A stretch of 63,571 nucleotides of DNA from Actinomycetes bacterium. GTDB taxonomy: Bacteria; Actinomycetota; Acidimicrobiia; Acidimicrobiales; RAAP-2. The DNA is taken from contig JAJZAC010000002.1 in assembly GCA_021799615.1 (NCBI GenBank), forward strand, positions 1 through 63,571, given 5' to 3'. Of this stretch, positions 9,107 through 17,229 are shown piece by piece. How positions within the stretch are numbered: the first letter of the stretch is position 1; each line of letters opens with the position of its first letter. The notes under the pieces are model-generated. The model did not search any database. It was not told the DNA's origin and saw only the letters and a list, made by a program, of their open reading frames with translations. Made by a program: the position numbers and the translations under genes.

Positions 9107-9126
9107 CCGGCTGACGCGTCAGCCGG
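9107..9126. terminator. Perfect palindrome between convergent genes
   Basis: A 20-bp perfect palindrome with half-site CCGGCTGACG spans the junction between the TrpB-like gene (ends 9052) and the K+ channel gene (stop codon at 9119-9121 lies inside it). It can form a strong hairpin on either strand. There is no T-run, as is usual for high-GC terminators. A direct repeat of GGGCTGAGCCCGGGCCG (9047 and 9093) flanks it. Confidence 0.5.
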
Positions 9127-10165
9127 GATCGCCGCGTCCGGTCACCATCGAGCCCGGCGCACCCTGGCGGTGCGTGCCCCCGGCGGCGAACGAGATGAGC
9201 GCTTCCAGCTGGTCGGCCGTGCCCACCCCGATCAGTACGTCGCCCGCCTTCACCTCGACCTCGGGTGCCGGGTTGGTGGCGAAGGAGCCGTCGGGCCGGC
9301 GGATGGCCAGCACCAGGGCGCCCGTCCGGTCGTGGACCCGTGCCGAGCGCAACGAGGCGCCGTCGAGTGGCGACGACTCCCCGACGGTCAGCTCCTCCAG
9401 CCGGAACTCCAGCGATCCGTCGTGCATGACCACGTCGACGAAGTCGACCACGTGGGGTTGGGTGACGAAGGCGGCCATCCGGTCCCCGCCCAGGCGCTGG
9501 GGGTTGACCACCCGGTCGGCCCCCACCCGCAGGAGCTTCGCCTCCGAGCTCTCGTTGCGGGCCCGGGCGATGACGTGGATGGACCCGTTGAACGACCGGC
9601 TGGCCACGGTGGCGAACAGGTTGTCGGCGTCGGTGTCGAGCGCGGCGACGAGGGTGCGGGCCCGCTCCACGCCCGCCCGCAGCAGGGTGTCGTCGTCGGT
9701 CACGTCGCCGGCGACCCACGGATAGGGGACGTTGGCGATCCGCTCGGCGTCCCGGTCCACCACGACGATCCGCTCGCCCGCGTGGTCGAGATAGCGGGCG
9801 ACCTCGCGCCCCACCCGCCCCCAGCCGCAGACGATGACATGGCCCTTCATGGCCTCGATGGTGCGTTCCATGCGTCGCCTCCCGACCAGCTCGCGAACGT
9901 GGCCCTCGATGAGCAGCTCGAGGGTGACGGTGAAGGTGTAGAGGGCGGTCCCCACCCCGACCAGGATCAGGAAGACCGTGAAGGCCTTCCCCCCCGGCCC
10001 GATCCGGTGTGCGAAGGCGTAGCCCACCGTCGACACGGTGACGACCGTCTGGTAGACGGCGTCGAGCAGGCCGAACCCGAGGGCCAGGTAGCCCACGGTC
10101 CCCACGACCAGCACCAGCGCCAGCGCGGCCAGACCCACGTACACCCGTCGGAACGGATCCCTCAT
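9119..10165 (-). CDS. Two-TM potassium channel with RCK (TrkA-N/TrkA-C) domain
   Basis: The 348-residue protein has one transmembrane helix (residues ~9-30), a pore loop with the K+ selectivity filter TVSTVGYA, a second helix (~60-85), then an RCK domain: Rossmann motif VIVCGWGRVGREVA near residue 108 and a TrkA_C lobe from about 250 to 330. This is the MthK/Kch-like plan for a ligand-gated K+ channel in the cytoplasmic membrane. The final ~20 residues are Gly-rich. ATG 10165 is chosen; an in-frame GTG three codons upstream (10174) is an alternative. It converges on the TrpB-like gene. Other RCK proteins occur at 25.7-27.1 kb and in the ClC at 2.2 kb. Confidence 0.9.
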   Translation of the reverse strand: MRDPFRRVYVGLAALALVLVVGTVGYLALGFGLLDAVYQTVVTVSTVGYAFAHRIGPGGKAFTVFLILVGVGTALYTFTVTLELLIEGHVRELVGRRRMERTIEAMKGHVIVCGWGRVGREVARYLDHAGERIVVVDRDAERIANVPYPWVAGDVTDDDTLLRAGVERARTLVAALDTDADNLFATVASRSFNGSIHVIARARNESSEAKLLRVGADRVVNPQRLGGDRMAAFVTQPHVVDFVDVVMHDGSLEFRLEELTVGESSPLDGASLRSARVHDRTGALVLAIRRPDGSFATNPAPEVEVKAGDVLIGVGTADQLEALISFAAGGTHRQGAPGSMVTGRGDPG

Positions 10166-10241
10166 CGCCACCACTATCCCAGGCCGCCGGGCGGCGGGGA
10201 GCGGACACCGGCCGCCGGGGCATGGCGCCGGCGGACCCGGG

Positions 10242-11168
10242 TCAGGACGTTCCGGCGATGAAGTCGGTCACGACCCGGCCGAGCTCGGGGCCCCGGTCCT
10301 CCTGGAGGAAGTGCCCGCCGCCGGCGACGGTGATGTGGGCCACGCCGGCGGCGCCGGGAACCCGGTCTCGGAAGACGGCGTCGCCGCCCGAGGTGATCGG
10401 GTCGCTGTCGGAGAACGCGCACAGGAACGGGCGCTCGAACCGGCGCAGGACCTCCCAGGCAGCGACGTTGTCGGCGTGGGCCGGGTCGTCGGGCGAGGTG
10501 GGCACGAGCGACGGCATCGCCCGGGCTCCGGCCTTGTAGGAATCGTCGGGGAACGGCGCGTCGTAGCCGGCGACCACCTCGGGAGCCAGATCGGTCGTGC
10601 ACCCGGAGTTCACGATCCAGCCGATGTCGAGCGAGGGGGTCTCACGAGCGAACGTCTGCCACGCCAGGAACGCCGCGCCCAGCGACTGGTCGCCGGTCGG
10701 AAGGCCTGTGTTGGCCACCACCACCCGGGCGAAGCGCTCGGGGGCCTCGGCGAGGAGGCGCAGGCCGACGAGACCGCCCCAGTCCTGGCAGACCAGGGTG
10801 ATCCCGGTCAGGTCGAGGCAGGAGAAGACGAGCTCGGCGGTCCACGCCACCTGTCGGGCGTAGGTGTAGTCGGCCACCTCGGCGGGCTTGTCGCTCCGCC
10901 CGAACCCGACGAGGTCGGGCACCACGCACCGGTGGCCGGCGCCGGTGAGGACGGGGACCATGTGCCGGTAGAGGAAGGACCACGACGGCTCGCCGTGGAG
11001 CAGGAGCACCGGCGGCGCTCCCGGTGCCGGCGGACCGCCCGGACCCTCGTCCAGGTAGTGCATCCGCAGCGCGCCGCCCTCGCCGTCGGCAACCTCCGCG
11101 TAGTGGGGTGCGAAGGGGAACCGGGGCAACCCTTCGAACCGCTCGTCCGGTGTTCGCAGCACTCGCAT
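10242..11168 (-). CDS. Haloalkane dehalogenase (alpha/beta hydrolase, HLD-I like)
   Basis: A 308-residue alpha/beta hydrolase. The nucleophile is aspartate D129 in VCQDWGGLVG, followed directly by the halide-binding Trp; the oxyanion segment is LHGEPSWSFLYRHM; the acid is D256 in the SDSDPIT segment and the base H286 in GGGHFLQED. This triad and the CQDWGG/HGEPSWS motifs are those of haloalkane dehalogenases, which hydrolyse carbon-halogen bonds. Closest in pattern to the DhlA/DhmA (HLD-I) group. The ATG is preceded by GAGGAGGAG. The natural substrate is unknown; many family members also act on epoxides poorly or have unknown roles. Confidence 0.88.
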   Translation of the reverse strand: MRVLRTPDERFEGLPRFPFAPHYAEVADGEGGALRMHYLDEGPGGPPAPGAPPVLLLHGEPSWSFLYRHMVPVLTGAGHRCVVPDLVGFGRSDKPAEVADYTYARQVAWTAELVFSCLDLTGITLVCQDWGGLVGLRLLAEAPERFARVVVANTGLPTGDQSLGAAFLAWQTFARETPSLDIGWIVNSGCTTDLAPEVVAGYDAPFPDDSYKAGARAMPSLVPTSPDDPAHADNVAAWEVLRRFERPFLCAFSDSDPITSGGDAVFRDRVPGAAGVAHITVAGGGHFLQEDRGPELGRVVTDFIAGTS

Positions 11169-11214
11169 CGGAGCTCCTCCTCGTTCGCCGGCCGTTTCGG
11201 CCGGGTACCGTCTT

Positions 11215-11258
11215 CGTTCCTGCCTCGTTCCTGCCTCGTTCCTGCCTCGTTCCTGCCT
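11215..11258. repeat. 11-bp tandem repeat, 4 exact copies
   Basis: The unit cgttcctgcct is repeated four times without change immediately upstream of the haloalkane dehalogenase and downstream of the MFS gene. The unit length is not a multiple of three and the array is non-coding. It could vary in copy number and alter spacing of the upstream region. Confidence 0.85.
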
Positions 11259-11300
11259 CGGGCCCCACCTCTCGTGGGCCCGGCCGCCAGCCGGTGTGGA

Positions 11301-13013
11301 TCAGGCCGTCACCGCGCCGGCCGGGGCCGGACCGTCGCCATTCTGGAGCCCCAGCTCGGCCAGCGCCGCGGTGACGAGGGCCTCGCGCTCGGCCGCGTCG
11401 CGGCGAGCCGCCGACGGGCGCCACCGGCCCTTCAGGAGGAAGATCGTCGGCAGGAACGCCACCTGGCCGGCGACGCACACCCACCACCACGTCTGCCACT
11501 GCGCCGGGGACTGCTGGCGGGCCGCGATGACGGACTGCCCGTGTGCCTTCAGGTAGGCGAGGTCCGACGGATGCTCCTTGTTCAGCTTCTGCACGGCAAG
11601 CAGCTGAGCGATGGCTTCCGACCGGCTCACGCGATCCGCCGCCTGGATCCTCGAGAGAGCGGTGGCCAGCGCGGTCGCGTCCGGTGGGGTCGACTGCAAC
11701 TTGGCCAGCGTCGCCGGACCCACCACCTGGATCGTGTGGACCTGGTGCGGGTACGCGGCCTGGATCGTCTGGAGCGTCGGACCATAGTTGGCGATGGGCG
11801 ACACGGCGGTGACGACCAGCGGGGCGATCAGGAACGACAGCGCGGCGATGCCTCGGAGGATCCAGCCCCAGACGGCCAGGCCGGTGGCCACCAGCGCCGG
11901 GTTGCGCTGCTCCAACGTCTCGGAGAAGGCGGTCATCCACGGGGAGTAGGCCGTGCCCCGCGCGAACGACAGGACCGAGACGATGACGATGAACGCCGTG
12001 TAGGTGGTGGCGGGGTCGGTGGCCCGGGTGGCGAAGATCGACGTGATGGCGATGCCGAGGACGGTGCCGGCCAGGATGAACGGCTTGCGCACGCCCGCCC
12101 GGTCGGAGATCAGCCCGATGATGATCACCGCGGCGGCGTCCGCCGCCCAGAACCAGTTTCCCAGCCCGTTGGAGCGCGCCTGGGTGAAGCCGAACACCGA
12201 GGTGAAGTAGATGACGAAGAACCCGACGGCCGCGTAGTAGATGAGGAGGAAGAGGCTGATCCCGATCGACGGGAGGATCACGTCGAGGCGGAGCATCTGC
12301 CGCCAGGGCCGGCGGATGGCCTCGGCGAGGTCGATACCACGGGCCCGGGCTTCGACGAGGACCCGCTCCCGGACCGACACCATGAGCTGGTCCCGCAGCG
12401 CGGGTGACAGCTCCCGCAGCGCGAAGAACGCGACGACGAACATGACCAGTCCCGCGATACCGGAGATCATGTACTGGTCCTGCCACGCGTGGAGATGGTC
12501 GAGCGTGTTCGACGCCACCTCGGTCACGACCAGGCTGCCGAGGACCGGACCCATGGTCCACAGCCCCATGGCCGCCCCCCGACGCACCTGGGGTGAGAAG
12601 TCGCGCACCAGCGCCGGCGTCGCCACCAGCACCATCCCCTCCACGAACCCGACGATCGAGACGAAGACGGCGAACTCGTAGGCGTTGCTCGCGATGGGCA
12701 CGAGGAGGAACTGGACCAGGCTGGAACACAGCAGCCCCCACACGACGAGGTTGGCCCGGCCCCACCGGTCGGCCCGCGCCGCAAGCAACGAGGTCAGGGC
12801 ACCGACGCCGTTCGAGATGACCACCACGTTCAGGTAGAAGTGGAAGCTGATCTGGTACTGGGCCAGGATCGCCGGCCCGACCGCTCCCCCCACGTAGGCC
12901 TGGTAGTAGAGCACGATCGTGGTGGCCAGGATGACGAAGAGGAACCCCGCCCGGGCCCGGGCGCTCGGGTACGAGTCGAGCTGGCGGTTCCACAGCCGGA
13001 TGGACGAGGTCAC
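11301..13013 (-). CDS. MFS transporter with extended TM11-TM12 extracellular loop (paralogue 1)
   Basis: A 570-residue major facilitator with about 12 helices; the signature between TM2 and TM3 is ARADRWGRANL, and a second conserved block is LVATPALVRDFSPQ. Between predicted TM11 and TM12 there is an unusual polar/helical insertion of about 85 residues (around 430-515), which by topology should face outside. It is clearly paralogous to the transporter at 43648-45729, sharing blocks such as RELSPALRDQLMVS and PATPALVRDFSPQ-like text. The GTG start at 13013 overlaps the TGA of the upstream DinB-like gene (GTGA), so the two are co-translated. Substrate unknown. Confidence 0.85.
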   Translation of the reverse strand: MTSSIRLWNRQLDSYPSARARAGFLFVILATTIVLYYQAYVGGAVGPAILAQYQISFHFYLNVVVISNGVGALTSLLAARADRWGRANLVVWGLLCSSLVQFLLVPIASNAYEFAVFVSIVGFVEGMVLVATPALVRDFSPQVRRGAAMGLWTMGPVLGSLVVTEVASNTLDHLHAWQDQYMISGIAGLVMFVVAFFALRELSPALRDQLMVSVRERVLVEARARGIDLAEAIRRPWRQMLRLDVILPSIGISLFLLIYYAAVGFFVIYFTSVFGFTQARSNGLGNWFWAADAAAVIIIGLISDRAGVRKPFILAGTVLGIAITSIFATRATDPATTYTAFIVIVSVLSFARGTAYSPWMTAFSETLEQRNPALVATGLAVWGWILRGIAALSFLIAPLVVTAVSPIANYGPTLQTIQAAYPHQVHTIQVVGPATLAKLQSTPPDATALATALSRIQAADRVSRSEAIAQLLAVQKLNKEHPSDLAYLKAHGQSVIAARQQSPAQWQTWWWVCVAGQVAFLPTIFLLKGRWRPSAARRDAAEREALVTAALAELGLQNGDGPAPAGAVTA

Positions 13014-13579
13014 GAGGTCATCCCTCCCAGTCCGACGAGCCCGCGGGCGAGCTCGATCTCGCCCATGTGGCGCAGCCCGTGCTGGTAGATCCAGCACTCG
13101 GTGGCGTCGAGCAGGGTGATGCCCTCGTCGCCGGCGACCCGGGCGCTGAAGGTGCTGGCGATCTGGTCCGGGAACGGTCGGGGGATCACCAGCCGGGTCA
13201 GGTCGGCCGGGTCGAGCTGGTCCAGCCAGGCCTCCACCCGGTCGAAGACGGCGTGGAGGTACTCCTGGAACGCCTCGTAGTCGCCGATGCGCTGGTGGAC
13301 CATCTCGCCGACGGTGCGGTGCTTGCCGTGGTCGGCGATCGCCGGCCTGACCCGTGCCTCCCACCCGTCGTCCCAGATCGGTGTCTCGCCGGTCATGAGC
13401 ATGAACGACGCGTCGATCATGTTGGCGATGTGGAACAGGCTGAAGGCGATCGGAACCACGCCCTCGCGCTCGAAGTGGTTGACCTGGTCGAGGTCCATGG
13501 TCGCCAGCGCGTCCGTGTAGAGCGAGTGCAGGGCGCGCATGCGCCGCTGCAACGAGTCGAGGATCAACTCGTCGGCCAT
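13010..13579 (-). CDS. DinB/YfiT superfamily protein
   Basis: The 189-residue protein is a predicted four-helix bundle with histidines spaced as in DinB metal-dependent proteins: NHFERE near residue 35, FHIANMI near 50, MVHQRIGDY near 95 and [11 protein letters not shown] near 170. DinB-fold proteins include thiol-dependent transferases and many of unknown function. The ATG at 13579 is chosen because GGGAGGGGAG lies 6-9 nt upstream. It is the first gene of a two-gene unit with an MFS transporter, so it may modify or detoxify what that transporter moves. Confidence 0.75.
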   Translation of the reverse strand: MADELILDSLQRRMRALHSLYTDALATMDLDQVNHFEREGVVPIAFSLFHIANMIDASFMLMTGETPIWDDGWEARVRPAIADHGKHRTVGEMVHQRIGDYEAFQEYLHAVFDRVEAWLDQLDPADLTRLVIPRPFPDQIASTFSARVAGDEGITLLDATECWIYQHGLRHMGEIELARGLVGLGGMTS

Positions 13580-13643
13580 CGTGTCTCCCCTCCCTGCCGG
13601 TGTGCCCATCGGCACCCGGATCCCGTGCTGCTGCCGATGCCCG

Positions 13644-13865
13644 TCATTCCCGCGCCATCTCCGCCCGGGCCGTGGTCGTCACGTCCGTCGCCGAGCGGCG
13701 GGACCGGACCTCCACCACGACCCGGTCGAGGCGGCCGGTGAACGGGTTGGCACCGGCATAGTCGTCCACGACGGTCGAGAGCGAATCATGCCCCAGGTCC
13801 ATGCCCGTCGAGCCCAGCAGGTGCGCCACCCGGGGCACCTCGACGGCCTCCACCTGCTCCCCCTT
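13644..13865 (-). pseudogene. Relic of an arylsulfatase C-terminus
   Basis: The translation contains [17 protein letters not shown], then [19 protein letters not shown], ending about 17 residues later. This resembles the last ~70 residues of actinobacterial arylsulfatases, where a G.D...PV..DY...F.FTG....V pattern closes the protein. No sulfatase catalytic domain precedes it: upstream sequence in this frame is unrelated low-complexity text and no start codon fits. I read it as the remnant of a deleted sulfatase gene. An intact, different sulfatase lies at 17230-18771. Confidence 0.5.
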
Positions 13866-13968
13866 CGTCGTGCCGGTCGTGGTCGCGCGGCACTGGTCCG
13901 TCGCCGTCCGGCGCCACGCACGCGGCGCGGGGCGCCGCCGACGTGCCTCCCGCCGACGATCCAATCAC

Positions 13969-13997
13969 TTGTCACTATCACTGTCAACTGTTACCCT
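13969..13997 (+). promoter_or_regulatory. Promoter with embedded palindrome upstream of the DsbA-like gene
   Basis: TTGTCA (13969-13974) and TACCCT (13992-13997) are separated by 17 bp, a good sigma-A type promoter. The -35 is part of a 19-bp imperfect inverted repeat TTGNCANTNNNANTGNCAA (13969-13987), the kind of site bound by TetR or similar repressors. The local base composition is also noticeably less GC-rich than its surroundings. The first downstream gene starts at 14076. Confidence 0.55.
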
Positions 13998-14075
13998 GGG
14001 CTGCACGCTCGACCGGCACACGGCAGTCTGGGGAACGATGACCACGCCACCGCACCCGCGTCAACGGGAGGTCCG

Positions 14076-14834
14076 ATGACCGATCGCCCCACGTCCGTCG
14101 ACTTCCACTTCGACGTCATGTGCCCGTTCGCCTACCAGACGTCGAAGTGGATCCGCGAGGTGCGCGACCGGACCGGCCTCGAGGTGAACTGGCGGTTCTT
14201 CAGCCTCGAGGAGGTGAACCGGGCGGACGGGAAGAAGCACCCGTGGGAGCGCGACTGGTCGTACGGCTGGTCGATGATGCGGATCGGCGCCCTGCTGCGG
14301 CGGACCGACATGGCGTTGCTCGACGCCTGGTACGAGCGGGCCGGCCGGGCGCTCCACGAAGAGGGGCACAAGCCCCACGTGCCCGACGTGGCCCGGGCGC
14401 TCCTGGCGGAGATGGGCCTGGACCCGGCGCTGGTCGACGAGGCCATCGGTGACCCCACCACCAACGACGAGGTACTGGCCGAGCATCGGCGGGTCGTCGA
14501 GGCCAGGGGGTTCGGAGTGCCCACACTGTTCTTCCCCGACGGGCAGTGCCTCTTCGGTCCCGTCCTGCTCGATCCACCGCGGGGCGACGCCGCCGTTCGC
14601 CTGTGGGACGCGGTGGTGGCATGGACCGAGTTCCCCCACCTCTACGAGCTCCAGCGGCCGAAGACGGTGGCGGACGAGCGCGCCATCGTCGAGACCTTCC
14701 GCCCCTACCTCGAAGCCCGCGACTGGGTGAGCATCAACCGCGGGTCGGTCGTCGACTTCTCGAAGGTCGGCGTCGACCGACCCGCTCCAGCCGACCGGGA
14801 ACCGCCCGCGGTCGAAGCCCCGGCGGGCGGCTAG
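14076..14834 (+). CDS. DsbA-family thioredoxin-fold oxidoreductase, single active-site Cys
   Basis: The 252-residue cytoplasmic protein has a thioredoxin-like start [16 protein letters not shown], a helical insertion, and the cis-Pro region [10 protein letters not shown] near residue 150. This is the plan of mycobacterial Rv2466c-like mycothiol-dependent reductases and 2-hydroxychromene-2-carboxylate isomerases, but the active site reads CPFA, so only the first Cys remains. That favours a thiol-S-transferase or isomerase role over disulfide reduction. ATG 14076 has GGGAGG 5 nt upstream. It precedes the sulfatase cluster on the same strand and could be its first gene. Confidence 0.8.
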   Translation: MTDRPTSVDFHFDVMCPFAYQTSKWIREVRDRTGLEVNWRFFSLEEVNRADGKKHPWERDWSYGWSMMRIGALLRRTDMALLDAWYERAGRALHEEGHKPHVPDVARALLAEMGLDPALVDEAIGDPTTNDEVLAEHRRVVEARGFGVPTLFFPDGQCLFGPVLLDPPRGDAAVRLWDAVVAWTEFPHLYELQRPKTVADERAIVETFRPYLEARDWVSINRGSVVDFSKVGVDRPAPADREPPAVEAPAGG

Positions 14835-14857
14835 CGGGCGGGGCGGGACCGGCCGTC

Positions 14858-15130
14858 ATGGACGTGGACGTCGCCAGGCACGACCTCGCTGCCGTGCGCG
14901 CTGGCGGACTCGGCCGCTCCCGCCGGGTCCGTCCCTACGGCCAGATCGGCGAGACCCCCGCACGGGACGCGCACTGCGTCGACGTCGCCGGCTTCGTGGC
15001 CGGTCGGATGGCGCTGCGGACGGCCTCGGGCACCCGGGAGGCCCCACGCGTCTACCGTGAACTGGTCGGGGGCCGGGCCGATCCTGCGGTCGGCGACCAC
15101 TGCGTACTCGAGGAGGACGACGATGACTGA
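14858..15130 (+). CDS. Small hypothetical protein (90 aa)
   Basis: An ATG frame of 90 codons between the DsbA-like gene and the maleylpyruvate-isomerase-like gene; its TGA (15128-15130) overlaps the downstream ATG (15123) by 8 nt. Third codon positions are mostly G or C, as in the real genes around it, and no better frame covers this 288-bp gap. The product starts MDVDVARHDLAAV and ends in an acidic tail LEEDDDD; no domain is recognised. The ribosome binding site is weak (GGGCGGGA). It may be a small linking gene or a degraded fragment. Confidence 0.4.
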   Translation: MDVDVARHDLAAVRAGGLGRSRRVRPYGQIGETPARDAHCVDVAGFVAGRMALRTASGTREAPRVYRELVGGRADPAVGDHCVLEEDDDD

Positions 15131-15974
15131 CCAGTACTCGCCGGGCACGGGCGGCGATGACCCGACCGCCACCCGGCGACGGATCGTGGGGCTGCTACGC
15201 GACGCGTGGGGATCCATCGGCTCGCTGCTCGCGCAGCTCGACGACGAGCAGTGGTCGGCTCCCGCCTTGCCCGGTTGGGACGTGCACGACGTCGTGTCGC
15301 ACATCGTCGGGGGAGAACGGCAGTTGTCGGGCGGGGACCCGCCGCCTCCCGTTCCCGACGACGCAGTCGGCGGCCATGTCCACAACGACATCGCCCGGAT
15401 GAACGAAGCGTGGATCGTCGCCCTTCGCCGGCTGTCGCACGACGAGCTGCGGCGGGCGTTCGACGAGATCACCGCCACCCGCCTGGCCCAGCTCGAGGCC
15501 ATGTCCCCCGACGACTACGAGGCGCCGTCGTGGACCCCCGTCGGCCCCGGGACCTACGCCCGGTTCATGGAGGTCCGCGTGTTCGACTCGTGGATGCACG
15601 AACAGGACATCCGCTGGGCCGTGGGCATCCCCGGTCATGAGTCCGGCCCGGTGGCGGAGCAGTCGCTGACGGAGGTGACCGGGTCGCTCGGCTACATCGT
15701 GGGCAAGCGGGCGGCCATGCCCGAGGGGAGCGCCGTCCTCATCAGGCTGACCGGCCCGATCCAGCGGGACCTGCACGTGGTCGTGGACGGGCGGGCTCGG
15801 GTCGTCGACCGCCTTCCCGGCCAGCCCACGGTGTCGATCACCCTCGACTTCCCGCTCTTCATGCGGCTCACCGGTGGGCGGGTCGACCCCGCCACCGTCA
15901 TCGGCCAGGTCGAGCTGGGCGGCGACCGGGAGCTGGCCCGCCAGCTGGCCACCACCATGGCGTTCACGATATGA
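15123..15974 (+). CDS. Maleylpyruvate isomerase-like mycothiol-dependent protein
   Basis: The 283-residue protein has the MDMPI_N domain (DinB-like four-helix bundle) with the metal-ligand pattern DVVSHIVGGE near residue 57 and RVFDSWMHEQDIRWA near 160, followed by a C-terminal SCP2-like domain (about 190-280). This is the mycothiol-dependent maleylpyruvate isomerase fold; family members use mycothiol in metal-dependent transfer or isomerisation. ATG 15123 is preceded by GAGGAGGAC. Its last 4 nt overlap the TetR gene start (ATGA), the first of a chain of such overlaps running through the cluster. The real substrate is unknown. Confidence 0.8.
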   Translation: MTDQYSPGTGGDDPTATRRRIVGLLRDAWGSIGSLLAQLDDEQWSAPALPGWDVHDVVSHIVGGERQLSGGDPPPPVPDDAVGGHVHNDIARMNEAWIVALRRLSHDELRRAFDEITATRLAQLEAMSPDDYEAPSWTPVGPGTYARFMEVRVFDSWMHEQDIRWAVGIPGHESGPVAEQSLTEVTGSLGYIVGKRAAMPEGSAVLIRLTGPIQRDLHVVVDGRARVVDRLPGQPTVSITLDFPLFMRLTGGRVDPATVIGQVELGGDRELARQLATTMAFTI

Positions 15975-16732
15975 ACGTCGACGAACGGACCGTTCCCCCC
16001 GGTTCCGACCGGTCGTCGTCCATCGCCGGTCTCCTCCGGGACCGGACGGCCGCCTTCGGCGGCGCGGCACCCGACGAGGACGAGCCCGTCGAGGAGGACG
16101 GGCGGCGCTACCGCCGCCAGCGCAATCGGGCGTCCGTCGTCGACGCGCTCCTCGACCTCTACCACGACGGCAACCTCCGTCCCAGCTCAGCCGAGATCGC
16201 CGAGCGTGCCGGCCTGTCGTCACGATCGCTGTTCCGGTACTTCGACGACGTCGACGACCTGATGCGCGCCGCCGTGCGGCGCCAGCAGCACCGGGCGGCG
16301 CCGCTCATCCCCGTCGACGTCCCGGCCGGCGCCACCCTCGAGGCCCGGGTCGCCGCGGTGGTCGACCAGCGCTTCGCGCTGTTCGACGCGGTCGCGCCGG
16401 CGGCGACCGTGTCGCGGATCCAGTCGCCGTTCCAGCCGCTCCTGCTGGCCGAGCTGACCCAGAGCCGGGCCTACCTGCGGAACCAACTGGCGGAGGTCTT
16501 CGACCCCGAGCTGGCCGCGCTGGGTGCGCGACGGGCCCCGCTGGCCCTGTCGGCGATCGACGTGGTGTGCTCCTTCGAGTCGTACCAGCTCCTGCGCAAC
16601 GACCAGGCGCTGCCACCGGCCACCGCGAAGGCCGTCATGGCCGACGCCGTCGCAGCGCTGCTCGCCGGGCACGAGCCCGGCGCTGCGGCCGCCCACACCG
16701 GGACCGGCGAAGCCGGGACCGGGGCGCCGTGA
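15971..16732 (+). CDS. TetR family transcriptional regulator
   Basis: The 253-residue protein has an unusually long 48-residue acidic N-terminal tail, then a TetR helix-turn-helix: RNRASVVDALLDLYHDG, PSSAEIAERAGLSSRSLFRYF. The ligand-binding domain follows to about 225 and ends with an Ala/Gly-rich tail. It sits inside the sulfatase cluster and overlaps both neighbours (ATGA at 15971, GTGA at 16729), so it most likely regulates this same unit; the palindrome at 13969 upstream is a candidate site. Confidence 0.85.
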   Translation: MNVDERTVPPGSDRSSSIAGLLRDRTAAFGGAAPDEDEPVEEDGRRYRRQRNRASVVDALLDLYHDGNLRPSSAEIAERAGLSSRSLFRYFDDVDDLMRAAVRRQQHRAAPLIPVDVPAGATLEARVAAVVDQRFALFDAVAPAATVSRIQSPFQPLLLAELTQSRAYLRNQLAEVFDPELAALGARRAPLALSAIDVVCSFESYQLLRNDQALPPATAKAVMADAVAALLAGHEPGAAAAHTGTGEAGTGAP

Positions 16733-17175
16733 GGTCGAACCGGGCGTCGGTCCGCCGCCAGCTCCGCATCGGCCGGCCGGCCGGCGAGGTGTGGGACCTG
16801 GTCGGCGACCCGGCGCGTCTCGCCGAATGGTTCCCCGGGATCGTCGCCTGCGACGTGGACGGCACCACCCGCACCATCACCACCGGGAGCGGCGTACCGA
16901 TGCCCGAGCAGCTCCTCACGATCGACCCCCTCCAGCGCCGGTTCCAGTACCGGATCACCGCGCCGCTCTTCACGGAGCACCTCGGCACCATCGACGTCAT
17001 CGACCTCGATGACGGTACGTCGCTCGTCGTCTACGGCACCGACGCCGACCCCGCCACACTGGCCCTCGTGATCGGCGGGGCGACCGGGCAGGCCCTCGAA
17101 CGCCTGCGCACCCTGTTGGAGGGCGACCAGATCGCCACCGGCCCGGCCCCGGGTCCGGCCGCGGGGCGCCGGTAG
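16729..17175 (+). CDS. SRPBCC (START-like) family protein
   Basis: The 148-residue protein matches the polyketide cyclase/START-like fold: RRQLRIGRPAGEVWDLVGDPARLAEWFPG near the N-terminus (given in part as GEVWDLVGDPARLAEWFPG), a beta-rich middle with GTTRTITTG, and a long C-terminal helix. Such proteins bind hydrophobic small molecules; some are enzymes. The GTG start overlaps the TGA of the TetR gene. It probably binds or processes the compound handled by the adjacent sulfatase; that is inferred from gene order. Confidence 0.8.
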   Translation: MRSNRASVRRQLRIGRPAGEVWDLVGDPARLAEWFPGIVACDVDGTTRTITTGSGVPMPEQLLTIDPLQRRFQYRITAPLFTEHLGTIDVIDLDDGTSLVVYGTDADPATLALVIGGATGQALERLRTLLEGDQIATGPAPGPAAGRR

Positions 17176-17229
17176 GTCCGGCCGGACAACCACCCGATCG
17201 CCCCTCGCACCGAGCCCACAGGAGGACCG

